Shown: positions 1 through 11,510, counted from the first letter of the stretch. The stretch: 64,000 bases of DNA from Haematobia irritans (GCF_050003625.1 NC_134398.1:84631983-84695982); one strand, 5' to 3'. Numbers and translations are program-made. The notes: generated from the letters alone by a model not told the origin.

Positions 1-706
1 GGGACGAATCTTAAATACCCACCACCATGAACCAATTACTAGGGTTTCCTTTGAAAACTACGGTTTCTATAAGCGAAAGACCCCAAATCGGGAGGTCGGT
101 TTATATGGGGGCTATACCAAAACATGGACCGACACTCACCATTTTTGGCACACCTCTTCAAGGTCCCAAAATACCTCTAGATTTTCAATTTCGCGCAAAT
201 TGGATGAAAACTACGGTTTCTATAAGCGAAAGACCCCAAATCGGGAGGTCGGTTTATATGGGGGCTATACCAAAACATGGACCGACACTCACCATTTTTG
301 GCACACCTCTTCAAGGTCCCAAAATATCTCTAGATTTTCAATTTCGCGCAAATTGGATGAAAACTACGGTTTCTATAAGCGAAAGACCCCAAATCGGGAG
401 GTCAGTTTATATGGGGGCTATACCAAAACATGGCCCGATATAGCCCATCTTCGAACTTGACCTGCGCGCAGACAAAAGACGATTCTGTGCCAAATTTCAG
501 GACGATAGCTCCATTATTGAATGCTGTAGCGTGATTACAACAGACAGCCAGACAGACAGACGGACATGCTTATATAGTCTTAGAATTTCTCCCTGATCAA
601 GAATATATATACTTTATATAGTCGGAAATCGATATTTCGATGCGTTACAAACGGAATGGCAAACTTATTATACCCCGTCACCATTCTATGGTGGTGGGTA
701 TAAAAA
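1..706 (-). mobile_element. Helentron/DINE-1-like element, cut by the window edge
   Basis: Read on the minus strand it begins near 706 with TTTTTATACCCACCACC and a short subterminal inverted repeat (the complement of 671-700). A block with repeated CTGT/CCGTC and the TATATATA-CTTGATCA stretch follows (540-620), then a tandem array. The 3' side reaches the window start just before the expected terminal hairpin. DINE-1/INE-1 elements of flies have this order. Non-autonomous; no Rep/helicase coding seen. Confidence 0.8.
58..440. repeat. 153-bp tandem array inside the Helentron-like element
   Basis: The word CTACGGTTTC recurs at 58, 211 and 364, a spacing of exactly 153 bp, with almost no divergence between the first units. 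Because 153 is divisible by three, the array stays open as a repetitive pseudo-ORF; this is a by-product of the period, not a gene. Confidence 0.9.
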
Positions 707-1190
707 TGTTGTTTTTTTAAACCCCTTTGTAAAATGGGTCACTGAATTTTAAAAATTTCGAAAAAAAAAACATTTTATTCTTCAAAATTCACTATTATTC
801 CAAAAAAATAGTGAATTTTTCCACAAAAACTAAAATATTATTGTCCACTGTTTTTCACTATTTTGCAAATATTTCACTCAAATGTCATATTCTTTTATTT
901 TTGATACTATCATTTTTGTAATTGAAGACATTTTAATGAAAAACGTGGTTGAACCCGCGATTTTCGTGATTGAAATAAAACAAAATTTTTTTCGTGTACC
1001 CGCCTAAAATTTGTGGGATCGAATTAGATATGATTAAATCTCAACATTGACCCTTTTAGATCTGCAGATATACCCAGATATGATAATACAGTATTAGATA
1101 TTATTATATATAACTCCATATATGACGGGATCAGATCCAACTATATAGGGATAGAATAAATATATCTACGACATGAGATAGTAATTACAC
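707..1190. repeat. AT-rich repeat remnants
   Basis: No gene is visible. About 900-1000 carries a fragment of the MITE family marked by ATTGAAGACATTT and TTTCGTGATTGAA. About 1015-1190 is dense in AGATAT/AGATCT words (TTAGATCTGCAGATATACC and similar) and resembles the ends of the element at 39563-42366. Confidence 0.5.
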
Positions 1191-1500
1191 GGACTGAAAA
1201 GGCTGTTTTTCATATGTTTGGGTGTAAAAATTATATGTTTGGAACTCAGATTTTTTAACACAATATTTTTAAGTGCAAGCATTTAATGTTCATAAACTAA
1301 ACATGTTTGGGACATATATGTTAATATATTAGAAAATATTATGTTTGGGACATAAAATGTTTGTAAATATAATATGCTTGGAAAGATATATTAATTTAAA
1401 ACATATATATGTTTAGAAATACAGATCTAGAGAATATGCTGCAAGTAAAAGAATGGAAATAACCAATTGGCGCCTTAAAAAATATATACACAAAGAAAAT
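1190..1500 (+). repeat. AACATATG/CATATGTTTGG-rich repeat, copy 1
   Basis: Multiple words of the type ATATGTTTGGGACATA. It ends with GGAAATAACCAATTGGCGCC. A second copy lies inverted at 9002-9320, and a third, related end is at 23450-23648. Dispersed transposon-derived repeat; no coding capacity. Confidence 0.65.
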
Positions 1501-2237
1501 GTCATTAACATTTTTTCTACCAGTGTATACCCAAGGTGAAACATAATATGTTAGAACAATACAAATAATATTTTCTTTGGGCCAATCCTGAAAATATATA
1601 TGCTTGAAGCAAAATGTGCTTGGGGCATATGTTACAGAAGCGATTTTTTTAGGGAGAAGGTATGATTAATTCTTACCATTTTTATCCAATCGTATCAGAT
1701 TAGATTTATCAATTTTTACTCCTGTAGCTTAACCTATATGAGGTATTGTCAAGAATATTACGTGCATTATTATGAACATTGCGGTGTGGTCACACTGGGC
1801 AAAAATGTCACAGAAATCCAAAAAGAATTCGTCCAACCTTTTTAGCTCATTTTTGATATATCACATCACGATAAGACTAATTTATACAAACAGAGCCCAG
1901 ATATTTCGAAACTGCTCCTGGAAAAATGTTTGACCCTAATTTTGAGCACTTACATATTTGCCAAGTATGACCATGTCCTTATTCACAAATTCTGATGTAC
2001 CTTCCAACGGATCAAGATCAATAATTTTGTTATTTTTGCGACTCACCTTAATATTTCCAATCCTTTTCAAATCCAATAAAAATTCCTGTTTGTGTTTTTT
2101 TTTTTGGGGTTTTCGATTGCATTTTAATGTCTTTTTTTGCTAAAATGCTCTGCTGCAATGCTCTTTGTGTTACATGAGTGGGCTTTTCGTGAACCTTTGT
2201 AAGAACTACAAACACACTCACGAATATGACCCACAAA
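1501..2237. other. AT-rich intergenic DNA
   Basis: No gene, RNA or complete mobile element is recognised. Short ORFs here are AT-rich and lack any recognisable domain. This stretch lies on the 3' side of the cuticle gene. Confidence 0.5.
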
Positions 2238-2262
2238 TTTGTATGTATGTATGTATGTATGT
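2238..2262. repeat. (GTAT)n microsatellite
   Basis: Five consecutive TATG units (TTTGTATGTATGTATGTATG). Simple repeat in the 3' flank of the cuticle gene; 2263-2613 holds nothing else that is recognisable. Confidence 0.85.
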
Positions 2263-2613
2263 AATTTAATTAAATATCAATATACAGTTATAATATTTAT
2301 ACACGAAATAAAATATTTACAAAGAATGATTGTTACAGGAATGTTTGAGAGTAGAGACTTGGAGGACTGCATCAATTTGATACATACAACATGCGATAGC
2401 GGAATAAGAAGGGAATAGCATTCTTCCGGTGGATAGCGTTGTGTAGGATGCACCAGAAATGCGCTCGATGAGATACTCGAATGACTTGAATCGACGGACT
2501 AAACCTAATGTGACATACAGAGAAATTGGTGATAGGCAGTTCTAGCAGTAGGCGTAGGCGAATGTGAAGAGATGATAATGTGTCAGTAGAGGCAGTCGTG
2601 AACGATATCGTTA

Positions 2614-3101
2614 TTAATGGTGATAGGGCAAGGGATAGGCCAGCTTGGGAGCACCAATAGTTAAGACTTTGGCAACTGGGGCTACTGCCTTGACCACTTT
2701 GTGGCCCAAAGGCTCACGGCGTACAACAGCATTGAAGCCATTGTGGGCATCTGAGGTATAGTCCACAGTACGCAAATGACCATCGGCGTCCACCAGAGTG
2801 TATTGTCCATGTACCTCATCGCCCTTACGCGATTCCGTTTGACTCTTAATATCTCCTGTGTGATCGTCATGTACAGAGTAGCTAAAGTCGTAATGGGCTG
2901 GAGCTTCCACCTCAACAGTCTTGACCAAGGCAGGCTTAATTATGGCAGCAGGTGCATGGTAGATATGACCCGGCCCCAAAGGATATTCAATGGCTAGAAC
3001 GGCACTGATACTCAGAATGAAGAGAGCGAATGGCTGCAAGCGACATACCCTGTCATATTTGGATTATTCACAATTTCTCGAATAGAACTCACCTTGAACA
3101 T
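2614..3101 (-). CDS. RR-2 cuticular protein (Chitin_bind_4), two exons
   Basis: Exon 1 (3093-3101) is ATG-TTC-AAG followed by a GTGAGT donor. A 59-bp intron (3034-3092) ends in TTGCAG, and exon 2 runs 3033-2614. The joined product is 142 residues starting MFKPFALFILSISAVLA, a signal peptide cleaved near residue 17. Residues about 48-110 form the extended Rebers-Riddiford RR-2 chitin-binding domain: aromatic Y51/F53/Y55, then GDIKSQTESRKGD, GQYTLVDADG, RTVDYTSDAHNGFNAVV. The C-terminus is short and rich in Ala/Val/Lys with a PLPYHH end. RR-2 proteins are extracellular structural proteins that bind chitin fibres, usually in hard cuticle. The tiny first exon ending in the signal peptide is typical of the family. 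Which of the many fly Cpr paralogues this is cannot be told by eye. Confidence 0.95.
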
Positions 3102-3202
3102 GGTTAAAGTTTCTGTGGTTTTTGGGTTGCGAAGACTGGCACTTGATGGTATTGCTTAGACCTCCTGAGATGAACTATGATTCCTTTGAATCGAATGGCG
3201 AC

Positions 3203-3212
3203 ATTTATATAT
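3203..3212 (-). promoter_or_regulatory. TATA box of the cuticle gene
   Basis: ATATATAAAT on the minus strand, about 100 bp upstream of the ATG at 3101. It leaves room for a roughly 75-nt 5' leader, as expected for a compact cuticle gene. No other TATA-like word lies closer to the start. Confidence 0.6.
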
Positions 3213-3755
3213 GAATGACTGACAACGTTTCTAGTCATTTTGCTGGTTCTAGATGGTGGATATGGTTAACAACCCCAACATGCGTAAAATGTAAAAAAGT
3301 GTTATTGGGTTGGTCTCTTGTGGTAGTGCATTGGGTGGAATTGACAAAATCTTGTTTTTTGCTTTGAATATTTTTTTTTTATTTTCCGAATTTTATCTTC
3401 ATATGTGGGCCAGTTTCGTTGTCGTGTTTTCAGAATTGTCTGTCCATAGACGGATTTTGCACGATTTTGCGTATTTTTGCATATTTGTTTATATTTTTTG
3501 TTTTTGAATTTACGCATGCGCCTTATTACACAATTAGATCAAATATTTTATTTTTTTTGTTTTTTTTTTTTTAGCTGCCGGTATAGTACCAATGAAACGG
3601 AATGTCTTGGCTTATCTCCAAAAAAATGTTTACTTTGGCTGAGGTGTCATATCATTACAGTTGTAATCATTTTATCGTCATATTTTTAATCATAAATCAA
3701 GTTGCTCGCAAAATGGAAAGTACACGCAACAAACGAAAAAACATTTGACCGTATT
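3213..3755. other. Upstream flank of cuticle gene, no other gene seen
   Basis: T-rich sequence with several T runs (3373, 3540-3570). No domain-bearing ORF and no recognisable repeat terminus. Confidence 0.45.
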
Positions 3756-3899
3756 TTTTATACCCTTCACCACTACTGTGGTACAGGGTATAATAAGTTT
3801 GTGCATTTGTATGTAACGCCAAGAAGGAAAAGTCTGAGACCCATCGTTTAGTATACCGATCGTCTTAGAATTAAATTCTGAGTCGATTTAGCGATGTCC

Positions 3900-3958
<59 letters not shown>

Positions 3959-4860
3959 CGTCTGTCTGTTGATGTATTTTTGTGTGCAAAGTACAGCTCG
4001 CAGTTTTAGTCCGATTGTCCTAAAATTTGGTATAGGGTCCTGTTTCGGCTCAAAGACGATCCCTATTGATTTTGGACAAAATCGGTTCAGATTTAGATAT
4101 AGCTGTCATATATATTTTTCACCGATCTGGCCATAATTGGCGTATATATCAACCGATCTTCCTCAAATTCCGTACATCCGAATATTTTATGAGTCTCGAA
4201 AAACTTGCAAAATATCAGCCAAATCGGTTCAGATTTAGATATAGCTCCCATATATAGCTTTCGCCCGATTTACACTCATTTGCCCACAGAGGCCAATTTT
4301 TTGCTCCGATTTAGTTGAAATTTTGCACAGGGAGTAGAATTAACATTGTAGCTATGCGTGTCAAATTTGGTTGAAATCGGTTCAGATTTAGATATAGCTC
4401 CCATATATATGTTTTTCTGATTTCGACAAAAATGGTCAAAATACCAACATTTTCCTTGTAAAATCGCCACTGCTTAGTCGAAAAATTGTAAAAATGACTC
4501 TAATTTTCCTAAACTTCTAATGCATATATATCGAGCGATAAATCATAAATAAACTTTTGAGAAGTTGTCTTAAAATTGCTCCAGATTTAAATGTTTCCCA
4601 TATTTTTTTTACTAACATTGTGTTCCACCCTAGTGCATTAGCCTAAATTAAATTTTGAGTCTATAGATTTTGTAGAAGTCTATCAAATTCTGTCCAGATC
4701 GAGTGATATTTAAATGTATGTATTCGGGACAAACCTTTATATATAGCCCCCAACACATTTGACGGATGTGATATGGAATCGAAAATTTATATCTACAAAG
4801 TGGTGCAGGGTATAATATAGTCGGCCCCGCCCGACCGTAGAATTTCCTTACTTGTTTTTT
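3756..4860 (+). mobile_element. Helentron/DINE-1-like element with complete ends
   Basis: 5' end TTTTTTATACCCTTCACC with a subterminal inverted repeat (CACTACTGTGGTACAGGGTATAA region, 3765-3793), a (GTCT)n block, then central monomers carrying GGTTCAGATTTAGATATAGC. The 3' end has AGGGTATAATATAGTCGG, a GC-rich terminal hairpin (GTCGG/CCGAC, 4820-4836) and a short CCTTACTTG tail. This layout is the hallmark of fly Helentron-associated non-autonomous elements. No helicase ORF. Confidence 0.85.
3896..3968. repeat. (GTCT)n microsatellite within the element
   Basis: About 15 tandem tetranucleotides that expanded from the GTCCGTCTGTCTGTC block present in every full-length 5' end of this family in the window. 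Confidence 0.9.
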
Positions 4861-5356
4861 ACTAACATTGTGTTCCACCCTAGTGCATTAGCCTAAATTA
4901 AATTTTGAGTCTATAGATTTTGTAAAAGTCTATCAAATTCTGTCCAAATCGAATGATATTTAAATGTATGTATTTGGGACAAATCCTTGTATATAGCACC
5001 CAACACATTTGACGGATGTGATATGGTATCGAAAATTTATATCTACAAAGTGGTGCAGGGTATAATATAGTCGGCCCCGCCCGACTTTAGACTTTCCTTA
5101 CTTGTTTTTTACTAAAATTGTGTTCCACCCTAGTGCATTGGCCAACTTAAATTTTGAGTCTATAGATTTTGTAAAAGTCTATCAAATTCTGTCCAAATAT
5201 TGATATATAAATGTATGTATTTGGGTCAAACCTTTATATATAGCCCCCAACACATTTGACGGATGTGATATGGTATCGAAAATTTAGATCTACAAAGTGG
5301 TGCAGGGTATAATATAGTCGGCCCCGTCCGACTTTAGACTTTCCCTACTTGTTTTT
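4611..5356 (+). repeat. Three tandem copies of the element's 3' terminus (250-bp period)
   Basis: The last 250 bp of the element (from ACTAACATTGTGTTCCACCC through the terminal hairpin and CTTACTTGTTTTTT) is repeated head to tail, starting at 4611, 4861 and 5111. Each copy keeps its own hairpin and tail. The third is about 246 bp and has diverged slightly. Confidence 0.9.
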
Positions 5357-6258
5357 AAATAAACTAATTCGTCGTATGACATTAAAAACTCTATTTCATT
5401 AATATGTGGAACAATTTTATATTTTTTAATTTTGTCTTTTCCTACACGAACAGAAATAAGCATATACAAATAAGTCAACATTTTTCCAAAAATTCAAAAA
5501 ATATTATTTGACATAACATGAAGAAAAAATTATACACAAATGAAGCATAAAGATTTACTAAATTCGTGTTTCCAAAAAAAAAAAAAAAAAAACAAAATAG
5601 TTCAGATTTTATTAAAATGTGTAAATGTTTGCAATAAATGGGCCCATCTTGAACTTCGTATGGCACTAAAAACATTCTTGCAATTTTAAACTCCAATTTT
5701 TTCCTAAAAACTACAAAATTTTATTTAACAAATGAAAAAATTAATTATATCCAATACATTTTCTTGAATTTGTCGAAAAATGTTTACTTATTTTTGTGAT
5801 ATCAGTGTGATGTCAGCGTTTGTAATACAGTTTAGTTAAAATTTTCTAAAAATAATCTAAATTTTCCAAAATTACCTAACATGTTTCTTCCTGGTGGTTT
5901 CACTGTTCAGTGTTCCACTTTTAATAAGTTGCTGCCTAACGATTTTGTCCTGCTTTTACAATCTCAATCCCTATGAATATAAGATAATCATAAATTATTT
6001 TTTTTCCACAAAGGTTAGGGTCACTGAATGTTACCTGATAATTGAAGATTCCAAAATGAAGACGGATAAAGGGGTTGTTATTCCTTATATTGTTTTGTTA
6101 TTGATTTTTAGTAATTTTCAAATAAACACCGAAAAATTTACTCGCTAATTTAATAAAACAAATATTTGATATATTTTATTTGTATTTTTCTATACAGATC
6201 ATTTCATAAGAAATTTTAGTGAATTTGAGGAAACTCGGTTTAGTTCGGTTTTTGTTCC
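5357..6258. other. AT-rich spacer without recognisable gene
   Basis: Several homopolymer runs (A run at 5574-5591). Short ORFs are low-complexity and hydrophobic by composition. No transposon ends were seen. Confidence 0.45.
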
Positions 6259-6976
6259 TTTTTATACCCTCCACCATAGGATGGGGGGTATATTAACTTT
6301 GTCATTCCGTTTGCAACACATCGAAATATTGCTCTAAGACCCCATAAAGTATATATATTCTGGGTCGTGATGAAATTCTGAGTCGATCTGAGCATTTCCG
6401 TCCGTCTGTTGAAATCACGCTAACTTCCGAACGAAACAAGCTATCGACTTGAAACTTGGCACAAGTAGTTGTTATTGATGTAGGTCGGATGGTATTGCAA
6501 ATGGGCCATATCGGTCCACTTTTACGTATAGCCCTCATATAAACAGACCCCCAAATTTGGCTTGCGAGGCCTCTAAGAGAATTTCATTCGATCCGGCTAA
6601 AATTTGGTACATGGTGTTAGTATATGGTCTCTAACAACCATGAAAAAATTGGTCCACAACCATAATTATATATAGGCCCTATATAAACCCATCCCCCGAT
6701 TTGGCTTGCAGAGCCTCTAAGAGAAACAAATTTCATCTGATCCGGCTGAAATTTGGTACATGATGCTAGTATATGGTCCCTAATGGTCATGCAAAAATTG
6801 GTCCATATCGGTACATAATTATATATAGCCCGCATATAAACCGATCACCAGATTTGACCTCCGGAGCCTCTTGGAAGACCAAAATTCATCTGATTCAGTT
6901 GAAATTTGGTACGTGATGGTAATATATGGCCTCAAACACCCATGCAAAAATTGGTCGATATCGGTCCATAATTATA

Positions 6977-7896
6977 AAGGGTGGTTAAAATTTCAAGGGC
7001 CGATGTTGATTTTGAATACAACACAAACTATTTATTAAATTATTGTAATTTTATTTTATTATGATATATTGGTATTACTCAATTATGTGTGGAACAAAAT
7101 ATCGACCAAATGGGCGCCGCGACCTCGGTGGCACACCTTCATCCGATGGTCCAAATTTTCGATGACGCTGAGTCATAATGGAGGTTCTATGCCGTTAATG
7201 TGCCGAATTATCTCATCCTTTAGCTCTTGAATTATTGCTGACTTATCGACGTACACCTTTTCTTTCAAATAACCCCAAAGAAAAACGTCCAACGGTGTCA
7301 AATCACATGATCTTGGCGGCCAATTGACATCGCCATTACGTGAGATAACACGGCCATTGAATTTGTTGCGCAAAAGAGCCATTGCTTCGTTAGCTGTGTG
7401 GCAAGTGGCACCGTCCTGCTGAAACCACATATCGTCCACATCCATATCTTCCAATTCGGGCCATAAAAAGTTCGTTATCATCTCACGATAGCGAACACTA
7501 TTCACAGTAACTGCCTGACCGGCCTCATTTTTGAAAAAATACGGCCCTATGATGCCGCCAGCCCATAAACCGCACCAAACAGTCACTCTTTGTGGGTGCA
7601 TTGGGTTTTCGACAATCACTCTTGGATTTTCATTCGCCCCAATGCGGCAATTCTGTTTATTGACGAATCCACTGAGGTGAAAATGTGCCTCATCACTGAA
7701 GATGATTTTCTTCGAAAATTGATCATCCACTGTTGCCATTTCTTGGAACCATTTAACACGTTGTTGGATTGTGTATCTCTCTATGGTTCAAATTGAGTAA
7801 GTCTGAACTAGAGAAATGTCAAATAAAATTCGGAAAAAACTTGACGTTTAGGTGTGGTTCACATTCAACATCGGTCCTTACAATTTAACCACCCTT
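6977..7896 (-). mobile_element. mariner-type transposon (DD41D), TA target duplication
   Basis: The termini AAGGGTGGTTAAA...GGnCCGATGTTGA are inverted over about 33 bp with a few mismatches. TA dinucleotides flank both ends (6975-6976, 7897-7898). Inside is a decayed minus-strand transposase. At 920 bp the copy is shorter than a full mariner because the N-terminal half of the gene is deleted. Confidence 0.9.
7083..7784 (-). pseudogene. Defective mariner transposase, DD41D (rosa-like)
   Basis: The open part (7173-7739) reads FSDEAHFHLSGF, QQDGATCHTA and CDLTPLDVFLWGYLKEKV. These are the catalytic D blocks of IS630/Tc1/mariner transposases. Counting from the second to the third Asp leaves 41 residues between them, the DD41D spacing of the rosa-type mariners. 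The N-terminus is recognisable as ERYTIQQRVK but is joined directly to WFQEMAT, so most of the DNA-binding half is missing. The expected start codon reads ATA (7782-7784), and a TGA at 7173-7175 cuts off a C-terminal block ENLDHRMKVCHRGRGAHL that continues in frame to 7083. Inactive copy. Confidence 0.88.
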
Positions 7897-8330
7897 TATA
7901 TAGGTCCCATATAAACCGATCCCCAGATTTGACCTCCGGAGCACCTTGGAAGAGCAAAATTCTTCCCATTCGGTTGAAATTTGGTACGTGATGTTAGTAT
8001 ATGGTATCCAACAACCATGCAGGAATTAGTTCCTATCAGTTCATAATTATATATAGCTCCCATATAAACCGATCCCCAGATTTGACCTCCGGTGCCTCTT
8101 GGAGAAGCAAAATTCATCCGATCTGTTTGAAATTTGGTACGTGGTGGTAGTATATGATATTTAGCAACCATGTGAGTTTAAATTTGTGGATGACAGACTT
8201 TCGCAAAAGTCTCTACGCAATCCAGGGTGGAGGGTACATAAGATTCGGCCTGGCCGAACTTACGGCGGTATATACTTGTTTATGCTTGCTTTGTTATCAG
8301 TGAATAAGATTTTCTTGTTGAGTTGTAAAT

Positions 8331-8935
8331 TTTTATACCCGAGAAGAAATCACTATTAGTAAAATTCCATACATTATTTTAGTTAATAAACTATTTCTGA
8401 CTATTTTCTGTTTAGGATTTTTATACCACAAGGAGTAGATATAACATTGTAACTATGCATACTAAATTTCGTTGAAATCGGTTCGGATTTAGATATAGTT
8501 CCCATATATATCTTTCGCCCGATATGCACTTATATAGCCCCAGAAGCCTTAGTATTTTGTTTTAAATCTTGCACAGGGAGTAGAATTAATATTCTAACTA
8601 CGCTTGCTAAATTTGGTTTAAGTCGGTTGAGATTCTGATATATCTCTCATATATATTTTTCGCCCGATTTAGACTCATATAACCACAGAGTCGAACGTTT
8701 TACCCCGATTTACTTGAAACTGTGCACATGGAGTAGTTTTAAGGTTCTGGATTTGCGTGCCAATGTTGATAGAAATCGGTTCAGATTTAGATATAGCTCC
8801 CATATGTATCATTCGCCCGATTTTCGGTCATATTACCGCAGAGGTCAAAGTTGTAATCCGATTTACGTGAACAGGGAGTTTGCACAGGGAGTGGAAATAA
8901 TATTGTTACTATGCATACAAATTTTGCTTAGCTAG
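8331..8935 (+). mobile_element. Helentron-like fragments with 153-bp type monomers
   Basis: TTTTTATACCC at 8331 looks like a 5' end but is followed by unrelated sequence. From about 8430 to 8935 there are degenerate monomers (GGTTCAGATTTAGATATAGC, TCGCCCGATTT, ACAGGGAGTAGAAT). No 3' hairpin. It is joined at 8925 to a piece of the CACTGAAAA MITE (8925-9001). Confidence 0.65.
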
Positions 8936-9001
8936 AAGACGCATTTCTCTAAAATAAAGTTATTTTCCTTGTCCAAAAGTCGATAAACTTTTATTGAAAT
9001 T

Positions 9002-9320
9002 TTCTTTGTGTTGATATATTTTTAAGGCGCCTATTGGTTACTTCCATTAGTTTACTTGCAGCATACTCTACATATATATGTATAGGCTATTTCCAAATTA
9101 ATATATGTTTACATCTAAGCATATTATATTTACAAACATTTTATGTCCCAAACATAATATGTTCTAACATATTAACATATATATCCCAAATATGTTATGC
9201 TAGTTTATGAACATAATATACATGCACTTAAAAATATTGTGTTAAAAAATTCGAGTTCCAAACATATAATTCTTACACCCAAACATATGAAAAACAGTCT
9301 TTTTCGTCCGTATATGACAA
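9002..9320 (-). repeat. AACATATG-rich repeat, copy 2 (inverted to copy 1)
   Basis: Reverse-complement match of 1190-1500 over its full length, including GGCGCCTATTGGTTACTTCC at one end and AAACATATGAAAAACAG at the other. The two copies lie 7.5 kb apart in opposite orientation. Confidence 0.75.
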
Positions 9321-9508
9321 GCTCATTTTAAATTCATCGCTTCTGTTCCAATCAGCGTTGCCAGAATTGTTTCACCAAAAACCGCTAGATTTGCCCAAAA
9401 AATAGCTAAAAAAAGCTAAAAAAATGCTAAAAAATAGCTAGAAAAAAAGCTAATCAAAAGTCACATTTTTGATTGAAATTTAACAAACTTAAAGGCTTTA
9501 TTTCACTT

Positions 9509-9618
9509 ACAATGCATATTATTTTCATTTTAGTTCCACTTCTGTGAGACTGTAACAATATCTACAATGCATATTATTTTCATTTTAGTTCCACTTCTGT
9601 GAGACTGTAACAATATCT
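9509..9618. repeat. Two 55-bp direct repeats
   Basis: ACAATGCATATT starts at 9509 and 9564, and the two 55-bp units are identical by eye. Recent local duplication inside the hAT-like element. Confidence 0.9.
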
Positions 9619-9889
9619 TAGCTCTGTTTGCGTATTCGATACATTTTGATTACTATCACAAATTTTTTACTGGAAGTCCTTCGTTTTGTGGGAGCTACCT
9701 TCCCAACACCTCTATTTTATTTACTTGTTATTTTAAAATAATAAATGATCTAAGCATGCTTTGGATTAGGTAAAAAAATGATTTGTCATTTTTTTAAATA
9801 AAATTTTAGTTTGGATTTGAAATTGTGAAAAATTCGAAATACATTACATTTATTTAAATTGTAGAAAATACTATCAAAGTGCCTATCAA

Positions 9890-10247
9890 AGTGCTTTAAA
9901 AACGTGCTAACGCCAACTTAAATTTCCAAATTCAGACTCGACTTCAAGTAGAAATTATTGTATATATACGTTTTTAAAATAAATTGTTGAAAAACATCTT
10001 CTATTTTTGAACGCTATTTTGGTTTGTGGTTATGATGCAAAAACTCCTCACATTTAAAGACTATTTCATTAATTCTTCCTTCTTTCATGAAAACATACCC
10101 ATTTTTAAGTTGAATCGCTTAATTATAAGGACAAAACGACTTTATCGTCTTTTGGACAAGGAAAACATAAAAGAAATTCACAAATGCTATTATAACCAAA
10201 ATTCGCGTTCGTATTTTAAGGAGACGACAATATTTTTCAGTGCACAA
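9890..10247 (-). mobile_element. CACTGAAAA-type MITE, internal copy
   Basis: Reverse-orientation match to the MITE seen complete at 49426-50081. It includes AGACTCGACTTC, TTAATTATAAGGACAA and the terminal ACGACAATATTTTTCAGTG. Short ORFs here are MITE sequence, not genes. Confidence 0.7.
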
Positions 10248-10749
10248 AGCTATTCACATCTACTATTTTAATTTAGTAATATCGTAATAACTTTAGAATA
10301 TTATAATAACATAAAAAGGATAAACGAGTCAAATGATAATATTCCCAATAATTTACTGACAGTTTATCTAACAAATTTGTATGGTAATAGTAGATTTAAA
10401 GTTTACGATAACTTTTATGTATATAATGAAAAAACTGTACAACAAGGTGTATTTGCTACAAAAATGCCCGCATAATGGCTGGACTCATTATTAATGTTTC
10501 AACTGAGCTTTGAAATATGTGGAAACCCTTAGACTTGCAGCAAGGCTTAGATAAAAACGCCGATTTATCCATATTTCAATAGAAACATGTCGAAAATAAA
10601 AAAAGCCAAAAATGTCGAAAATAAAAAAAGGGTCATGAAAAAAAGCCAGAAAAAAAGCTAAAAGCTAAATGCATTTTTTCCCCGCTAAACGTCTTCAAAA
10701 AAGCCAAATCTAGCGGGAAAAAAGCTAAATTGGCAACGCTGGTTCCAAT

Positions 10750-11126
10750 TTTGAATCACTTCACTTCATATTCACTACTTTTTGGCGACGCTTTTTTTGC
10801 TGGGCTGCAAAACACAAATTAGTATAATTTTCATTGTATTAAAAAAGGCCTCCTAAATGCCTGATAAATGATACGAAAGGTGTTCATAATGCATTTAACA
10901 ATATTATTAGTAAGGAGTGCTAAAACGAGGCATGATTTTTGGAGAACTATCCGCCGCTGGGATATTAGTATATTGATTAATATAAGATCTATACAATTCG
11001 TTTTATAAGCAATATGTTTGTTTATAAAAGTAATTCGAATTCAATTCGCCGTCAAGACAAAAGGTAAATTTAAAAATAAATTTAAAAATATTGGCCTCTA
11101 CTTTCTGTATATTACAGAACACATGA
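10750..11126. other. Spacer with no recognisable feature
   Basis: AT-rich; neither coding sequence nor repeat termini were recognised. Confidence 0.4.
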
Positions 11127-11359
11127 AAAAAATTCAGATTCAGTCACGAAATTAATTGACCCAATTAATTTTTTAATTGAAATGTCTTCAATCACGAAGA
11201 TGATAGTATTAATCACAGTTTTAATTGGCCATAAAAATATACCTCATTAAACAATTAATTAGATAATTACAATTAATTTTTTTAAAATTTAATTGATATT
11301 AATTGAGTAAACTTAATTATTTTTTTTATTAAAAAATTCCATTTTCATGACGCTTCGTT

Positions 11360-11510
11360 GGAGCAACGTTAGCTAACGAGCTTTTAAACCCTACTATGGA
11401 CATATCTGTTAGAGTATATTTGTAAATTACTTTCTGTTGACTGGCAGTGAAAGCCTAACGGAGCTACCTGAAAAAGGCCGTTAGTGTTTTAAGTTGATTA
11501 AAAAGTGATG
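11360..11510 (+). repeat. GTTAGCTAACG-type short element
   Basis: Starts with the palindrome CGTTAGCTAACG and continues TTTTAAACCCTACTATGGAC; the distal part is GAAAGCCTAACGGAGCTACC. The same element at 21762-23735 is split by repeat family X, so this copy shows the uninterrupted form. Confidence 0.65.

Larger units (their letters stand above)
6259..8280 (+). mobile_element. Helentron/DINE-1-like element, second subfamily, interrupted by a mariner
   Basis: 5' end TTTTTATACCCTCCACCATAGG, with a subterminal inverted repeat and the TTCTGAGTCGATCTGAGCAT / TCCGTCCGTCTG block. The central monomers carry TATATAGCCCnCATATAAACC. The 3' end has GGTGGAGGGTACATAAG, a perfect hairpin (AGTTCGGCC/GGCCGAACT, 8243-8260) and the tail TATACTTGTT. 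A mariner is inserted at 6977-7896, and the two halves of a monomer can be read on either side of it. Confidence 0.85.
9354..10741. mobile_element. hAT-like element, non-autonomous, 8-bp target duplication
   Basis: The ends are CAGCGTTGCCA and its inverse TGGCAACGCTG, and subterminal AAATCTAGCGG/CCGCTAGATTT blocks also match. GTTCCAAT is duplicated exactly on both sides (9346-9353 and 10742-10749). Both ends contain many AAAAAGCTAAAAA words, probably subterminal binding repeats. A CAG terminus with an 8-bp duplication fits the hAT superfamily. No transposase ORF; the interior holds other repeats. Confidence 0.8.

Noticed and set aside
27..460. Open frames of 138 and 86 codons with internal 51-residue repeats
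   Set aside because: They are translations of the 153-bp non-coding array of a Helentron-like element; the same artefact appears at 29278-29721, 46118-46788, 58124-59437 and elsewhere.
2776..2997. Plus-strand ORF opposite the cuticle gene
   Set aside because: Antisense shadow of the RR-2 coding exon.
10026..10271. 81-codon ORF as a small gene
   Set aside because: Lies within a MITE copy whose sister copies have no conserved frame.
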